A stretch of 64,000 bases of DNA, taken from Hydrogenovibrio halophilus DSM 15072 (GTDB taxonomy: Bacteria > Pseudomonadota > Gammaproteobacteria > Thiomicrospirales > Thiomicrospiraceae). Below the pieces are notes generated by a model. It did not search any database. It was not told the origin of the DNA and was given only the letters and a program-made list of their open reading frames with translations. The stretch covers positions 1,619,164 to 1,683,163 of the forward strand of contig NZ_KB913033.1 of the NCBI RefSeq assembly GCF_000384235.1, given 5' to 3'. Below are positions 59,479 to 64,000 of this stretch, piece after piece (position 1 is the stretch's first letter; every line of letters begins with the position of its first letter). The position numbers were made by a program, and so were the translations under genes.

Positions 59479-62337
59479 ATGACAGAACAACCGTATTGGT
59501 TATTTTTGGGGGCGTCAGCCGGTGGGCTGGAAGCGCTCAAACAGTTTTTATTGCACTTTCGCGCGTATGACCGCTGTTGTGTGGTCATCGCCCAGCATCT
59601 GGACCCCAAGCACCCGACCATTCTCAAGGATCTGTTGGAGCGGGTGACCGAAACGCCGATTGAAATGGTCGACAAGCCGGTTCGTCCCCAGGCAGGGCGG
59701 GTGTATATCATTTCTCCCGGGTTCAATGCACAAGTACACGATCACACCATTGAACTGACCCCCGCCGCTGCTGTGGGCCCCAAACCTTCCATTGATGTGT
59801 TGTTGCACTCGGCCGCTGAAGCCTTGCAGGAGCAGGCCGTCGTGGGCATTCTGTCCGGCACTGGGTCGGATGGTGCACGTGGAGCCATGGCGATCAAATC
59901 CAATAACGGCCTGGTGTTTGCCCAGAATGAAAGCACGGCCAGATACGCCGGTATGCCTCTGGCGGCAGTGGAAGCCGGTGCTGTCGATAAAACCGGCTCC
60001 CCGCAGGAATTGGCGGAGGACATTGCCGCGTTTCTGGAAACGGGCCACAAGGATTATCAATCGGTACGTCCCGATCCGAAAACCGATCTGGAGAAGATTT
60101 TTCAGCGTATTTATGACGTCACCGGTCATGATTTCAGTGGCTACAAGCTCAAGACCATTCGCCGGAGGCTGGCCAGACGCATGGCGGTCAATCAATTGAG
60201 CGCGGTAAAGGAGTATGTGCACCTGATTGAAACGTCGGAAGACGAAGTGCAGCACCTGTTCAAAGACATGATGATTTCGGTGACTGCGTTTTTCCGGGAC
60301 CGGGAGGCCTTCCAGGCATTGGAGACCCTGCTGGAAAACGCCATCCGTGAGCAGGAGGAAGACCGTCCCTGGCGAATCTGGGTGCCGGGGTGTGCCAATG
60401 GTGAAGAGCCGTATTCGATTGCGATTGTGATGCATCGGATCAAGACCCGCCTCAACCGCGATATCGAATACCAGATTTTTGCTTCCGACATTGACGAGTA
60501 CGCCCTGTCTCAAGCCCGAAAAGGGGTGTTCTCCGAAGCACAGGTCATGGATATGGATCCGGAAGTTCTGGATAATTATTTTATTCGGCGCGACCGCACC
60601 TATCAGCTTTCCAAAAAAGTGCGGGATCGGGTGGTGTTTGCCCGGCAGAACCTGATTATGGAACCGCCTTTTTCCCGTCTCGACCTGATCAGTTGTCGCA
60701 ATCTGATGATTTATTTTTCCACCGAATTGCAACGTCAGGTGCTGCAAACGTTTCATTTTGCTCTCAATCCGCAGGGATTGCTGTTTATGGGCAAATCCGA
60801 ATCAGCGTCCAGCACGGCTCCGCAACTGTTTGAAACCCTGGACAAAAAAGCCCAGTTGTATCAGCGCAAAGCGACCAACCTTTCCCAGCGCAGTGACCGC
60901 ATTCAGAGCGCCAATGCGATCAAGCGTCAGGAACGCCCCACGGCCGTGACCGATACCGACCCGGAGGAAAAACAGACCATTGCCCACAAACTGGAGCAGA
61001 CCCTGCTCAATGACATGGTGCCGGTGGCAATTGTGGTGGACAAGTCGGGTCAGATTCTGCACATTCGGGGCGATGTGAACCGATATTTGAATTTTCCTCA
61101 GGGTCGGATCGATACCAATATGCTGACCCTGGCCCGGGATGACATCAAGGTGGATTTGCGTGCGCTGATGGAAAAAGCCAAAAAAGACGGTGAAGCCTCC
61201 TCACAAGCGTTGTTTTACAAGGATTCTGATCAGGACATGGTCTTGTTCCTGTCTATCAAGCGCATGCGTTTTTCCGAGTCGCACAACAATCTTTATGTGG
61301 TGGCGTTTATTCCTACCGAACTGAGTTTGCCCTTTGTGGAACCGGGTGGGGGGCTGACGTCGGAGCAACATGCTTCCAAAAAACAGTTGCAGAAAGAAGT
61401 GGCTGTGTTCAAGGAACGCTTGCAGGCTTCGGTGGAAGACCTGGAGACCACCAACGAAGAACTGCAGTCCACCAATGAAGAACTGCAATCCTCCAACGAA
61501 GAGCTCCAGTCTTCGAACGAGGAGTTGCAAACCGCGAACGAAGAATTGCAGTCGACCAACGAAGAGCTTTCCACGGTCAACGAAGAACTCGAAGTCAAAA
61601 CCCACGAGCTTGAGCAGGTCAATACCGATCTGCAAAGCATGCTTGAGAATATGAGCGAACACATTCTGTTGCTTGACAGCCGTTTGCGTCTGTTGCGGTT
61701 CACCCGACCGGCGAGCGAACTGTTTTCGCTGGATTCGTCCCATCTGCATCAGACTGTGACCACATTGGGGCTGGAGTTGGATGTGCCCAATCTGCGTCAG
61801 GAGCTGCTGAGTGTGCTGGAAAACGACCGAACAAACCAGCTTCGAGTGCGCGTGCTGAGCGATGTGTTCTGTTTGCGTCTGGTGCCGCATCAGTCGCCGG
61901 AGCGAGGCACCAGAGGGGTACTGATGTTCTTTGACCGTCCCGGGCAGTCAATGGATCAGAATGGCGATCAGGCCGAACAGATGCTGCGGCTTTTGGGAGA
62001 ACAGCTGGGGTGTGGTCTGGTGGTGATTGACCAGAATGGGGTCATGACCTATGCCAATCAACAGATCAGGACGTATCTGGGGTATGACTGGGACGACATG
62101 GCGCTTCAGAATGTGAAGATGCTGATGCCGGACCCCTATCGCAGTCACCATGACAGTTACCTGGAAGATTACCAGAAAGGCGAGAATCAGGGGCTGATTG
62201 GCCAGTGGCGGGATGTGACCGCCCAGAAAAAGGACGGTCGCCGCCGCTTGCTGAAACTGAGAACCGAAGAAATCCGCCTGCATAACGAGTGCTATTATCT
62301 CGGCTTTTTGAAACCGACGGAGGGCGCACATGAATGA
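59479..62337 (+). CDS. CheB-CheR-coiled coil-PAS fusion protein
   Basis: A 952-aa soluble protein joining both adaptation enzymes. The CheB methylesterase domain (residues 1-185; LGASAGGLEAL with Ser13, AQHLDPKH, GTGSDGARG) lacks its usual receiver. The CheR methyltransferase follows (about 195-475; KTIRRRLARRM, WVPGCANGEEPYSIAI, SCRNLMIYF). A PAS-like domain (VVDKSGQILHI) comes next, then an iterated coiled coil of NEELQ(S/T)-type repeats (about 655-715), and two further PAS domains at the C-terminus. Such fusions occur with hybrid kinases and phytochromes in soil and aquatic bacteria. The targets could be the two chemoreceptors or a kinase. AAGGA is 8 bases before the ATG. Confidence 0.93.
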   Translation: MTEQPYWLFLGASAGGLEALKQFLLHFRAYDRCCVVIAQHLDPKHPTILKDLLERVTETPIEMVDKPVRPQAGRVYIISPGFNAQVHDHTIELTPAAAVGPKPSIDVLLHSAAEALQEQAVVGILSGTGSDGARGAMAIKSNNGLVFAQNESTARYAGMPLAAVEAGAVDKTGSPQELAEDIAAFLETGHKDYQSVRPDPKTDLEKIFQRIYDVTGHDFSGYKLKTIRRRLARRMAVNQLSAVKEYVHLIETSEDEVQHLFKDMMISVTAFFRDREAFQALETLLENAIREQEEDRPWRIWVPGCANGEEPYSIAIVMHRIKTRLNRDIEYQIFASDIDEYALSQARKGVFSEAQVMDMDPEVLDNYFIRRDRTYQLSKKVRDRVVFARQNLIMEPPFSRLDLISCRNLMIYFSTELQRQVLQTFHFALNPQGLLFMGKSESASSTAPQLFETLDKKAQLYQRKATNLSQRSDRIQSANAIKRQERPTAVTDTDPEEKQTIAHKLEQTLLNDMVPVAIVVDKSGQILHIRGDVNRYLNFPQGRIDTNMLTLARDDIKVDLRALMEKAKKDGEASSQALFYKDSDQDMVLFLSIKRMRFSESHNNLYVVAFIPTELSLPFVEPGGGLTSEQHASKKQLQKEVAVFKERLQASVEDLETTNEELQSTNEELQSSNEELQSSNEELQTANEELQSTNEELSTVNEELEVKTHELEQVNTDLQSMLENMSEHILLLDSRLRLLRFTRPASELFSLDSSHLHQTVTTLGLELDVPNLRQELLSVLENDRTNQLRVRVLSDVFCLRLVPHQSPERGTRGVLMFFDRPGQSMDQNGDQAEQMLRLLGEQLGCGLVVIDQNGVMTYANQQIRTYLGYDWDDMALQNVKMLMPDPYRSHHDSYLEDYQKGENQGLIGQWRDVTAQKKDGRRRLLKLRTEEIRLHNECYYLGFLKPTEGAHE
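61440..61600 (+). repeat. NEELQ-type coding repeats
   Basis: About seven near-identical heptad units, each reading NEELQ(S/T)(T/S/A) or close, form a long coiled coil inside the CheB-CheR fusion. At DNA level they differ mainly at third positions, so the repeat is old or under codon drift rather than freshly amplified. Confidence 0.8.
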
Positions 62338-64000
62338 TTCCCGTCGTGTCAGCTGGATTCTGAATGACATCGAAGCCTTTCGTGATGAAAACACGCGTCT
62401 GGTGGATGCGCTCAATGCCTGTGAAAGCGAGCGCAGCCTGTTGGGGCAGCAGGTCAGTGAACTGGAAAACGAATTTGAATTGATCGAGCGCGAACACCGT
62501 GCTTCGCTGCACAACTCGGATCTGTATCAGAAGATGTTTGACATCAGTCCGGTGCCCAAACTCCTGCTCACGCCCAATATGGACATCATGGTGGCCAATC
62601 CCGCGGCGAGAAAGTTTCTGAACCGGGAAATCGACGAATCGGTCAAATCCTTTCGCAAATATTTGCTCAAGGACGACAGTGTGGCGTTCATCAAGGCGTT
62701 TCGCCATTGGCAGTTGTCTGAGCGCTTTCCGCCCGAGCAGGTGTTTACCCTCAAAAGCGGTCAGTCGTTTACCGTGGAAATTCAATCATTGGACAATGTG
62801 TTTGAGACCACGAAATCTCCTGTGTTCATGGTGTTGTATCCGGTGGATTTCACCCGCATTACCGACCAGACGATGCGCCTGTCGCAACTGGCATTGCAAC
62901 AGTTGCGCGAAGCGGTGATGATCACCGACAGCCAAAGCCGCATCATCAGTGTCAATCAGGCCTTTTGTGAAATCACCGGTTATGAGAGTGAAGAGGTGCT
63001 GGGGCACAACCCGTCTGTTTTGAAATCCGGGCGTCAGTCAGACCATTTTTATCAGGATTTGTGGCAGCATCTGCAGGAGCACGGCTGGTGGCATGGTGAA
63101 ATCTGGAACAAACGCAAAAACGGCGATGTGTTTCCCGAATGGCTGCAAATCACCAAGCTTTGGGACAGTTATTCCAACCAGACCTATTATGTGGCCACGT
63201 TTTCGGACATTTCACCCAGAGTGGAAACGCAGAAACGCCTGGACCGTCTGGCCTTTTTTGACAGCCTGACCAATCTGCCCAACCGTTATTCGCTGCACAA
63301 TCATCTCGACAACCTTTTGCTGCGCAAGCGTCAGAAAGACTCCGAGCGGGCTTTTGCCGTGTTGTTTCTGGACCTGGACAAGTTCAAGGAGGTCAACGAT
63401 GCCTATGGTCACAGCGAGGGCGACCGGGTTCTGATTGAGGCGACACAGCGGATCACCGTCAATTTACGGGACGACGATTACGCGGCGCGTATTGGCGGCG
63501 ATGAGTTTGTGGTGGTATTGACCGATCTGGAAGGGGTCGATGTACCGGAGCTTTGTCAGCGGCTGATTACGGCTTTGAATGCGCCGTTCAACATCGGTCC
63601 ACGACAGCACTTTCTGAGCGCTTCCATCGGCATTGCGTGTTACCCGGAACACGGCTTTGAAACCGAAGATCTGCTGCGCCGGGCCGATGCGGCCATGTAT
63701 GGGGCCAAGTCCCTCGGGCGCAATCGCTATCATTGGTTTGATATGGCGCTGGAAGAAAAAACCGCGTCCAATCACGACATGCTTCAGTTGTTGCGTACGG
63801 CCATTGAACAGCCATTAAACGTGATCGAAATGCATTACCAGCCCATTTTCTGCAAAGGTCATCAGTGGCAGGAAGTGGAAGCATTGGTGCGTCTGAAAAA
63901 CGAGCAGGGACTGGTGATGCCGGGGGCGTTCATTGAATTGGCCGAGCATCACGGTTTGATTCAGCCTCTGGGGCTGGCGCTGTTTGAACGCATCTGTGCC
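62330..64000 (+). CDS. PAS-GGDEF-EAL protein, 3' end outside the window
   Basis: Open from ATG 62330 to the window edge (557 codons), overlapping the CheB-CheR stop by 8 bases. Residues 1-60 form a coiled coil. PAS domains start near residues 65 (YQKMFDISPVPKLLL) and 195 (AVMITDSQSRIISVN). A GGDEF domain follows (LAFFDSLTNLPNR, IGGDEFVVV), and the start of an EAL domain is seen (EALVRLKNEQGLVMPG). It has no membrane segment. With a probable active GGDEF and an EAL still incomplete, direction of c-di-GMP turnover cannot be judged. Genomic coupling suggests it is the c-di-GMP output of the phytochrome/CheB-CheR unit. Confidence 0.9.
   Translation, partial: MNDSRRVSWILNDIEAFRDENTRLVDALNACESERSLLGQQVSELENEFELIEREHRASLHNSDLYQKMFDISPVPKLLLTPNMDIMVANPAARKFLNREIDESVKSFRKYLLKDDSVAFIKAFRHWQLSERFPPEQVFTLKSGQSFTVEIQSLDNVFETTKSPVFMVLYPVDFTRITDQTMRLSQLALQQLREAVMITDSQSRIISVNQAFCEITGYESEEVLGHNPSVLKSGRQSDHFYQDLWQHLQEHGWWHGEIWNKRKNGDVFPEWLQITKLWDSYSNQTYYVATFSDISPRVETQKRLDRLAFFDSLTNLPNRYSLHNHLDNLLLRKRQKDSERAFAVLFLDLDKFKEVNDAYGHSEGDRVLIEATQRITVNLRDDDYAARIGGDEFVVVLTDLEGVDVPELCQRLITALNAPFNIGPRQHFLSASIGIACYPEHGFETEDLLRRADAAMYGAKSLGRNRYHWFDMALEEKTASNHDMLQLLRTAIEQPLNVIEMHYQPIFCKGHQWQEVEALVRLKNEQGLVMPGAFIELAEHHGLIQPLGLALFERICA

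Noticed and set aside
61440-61600. Possible CRISPR-like or minisatellite array
   Set aside because: The repeats are in frame and encode a continuous NEELQ coiled coil, with no spacers.

Overview
The window reads as chromosome of a gammaproteobacterium of roughly 55-57% GC (by eye). The gene order pabC-mltG-tmk-holB-ycfH and the divergent yraN-lpoA / rsmI block are arrangements known from Gammaproteobacteria. A persulfide dioxygenase, a YeeE/YedE sulfur transporter and a periplasmic rhodanese point to sulfur-compound metabolism. A sulfur-oxidising lineage such as the Thiomicrospira/Piscirickettsia group is a guess only.

Layout: 0-6.4 kb, a tightly overlapping housekeeping operon (pabC, mltG, tmk, holB, TatD-family hydrolase, ABC exporter). 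6.5-10 kb, a rhodanese, a chemoreceptor and a small conserved gene. 10.1-18 kb, yraN-lpoA divergent from rsmI, then nrdA under a promoter overlapped by paired NrdR boxes, a DUF5610-like gene, folD, and three tRNA genes (Pro, Arg, His) behind a near-consensus promoter. 18.7-25.6 kb, a sulfur/redox region: unknown 200-aa protein, methyltransferase, YeeE/YedE transporter, persulfide dioxygenase, divergent MFS transporter with three shared operator palindromes, then a secreted hydrolase, a periplasmic protein and a TlpA-like thioredoxin. 25.9-32.8 kb, a GGDEF-EAL protein coupled to a periplasmic sugar-type binding protein, tRNA-Arg, a STAS protein and a PAS chemoreceptor. 33.2-56.3 kb, an unusually dense same-strand signalling array: six sensor or hybrid histidine kinases of 640-1545 aa, an HD-GYP response regulator and a PhnD-like binding protein, ending in a small HTH-receiver protein. 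57.8-64 kb, a bacteriophytochrome photosensory module without output domain, a CheB-CheR-PAS fusion and a PAS-GGDEF-EAL protein cut by the window end. Cyclic-di-GMP enzymes (GGDEF, EAL, HD-GYP) recur through the second half, so much of the region probably converts light, redox and ligand signals into c-di-GMP and methylation outputs.

Two non-genic patterns stand out. First, the 12-bp palindrome ACCAGGCCTGGT occurs 14 times exactly (about 0.004 expected by chance) plus several near matches, in coding sequence in all frames and between genes. Second, a 169-bp element with 17-bp terminal inverted repeats is present twice (9927-10095 and 29752-29920, about 90% identical by eye), with a fused-ends remnant at 2010-2039 and a decayed copy near 56.3-56.4 kb.
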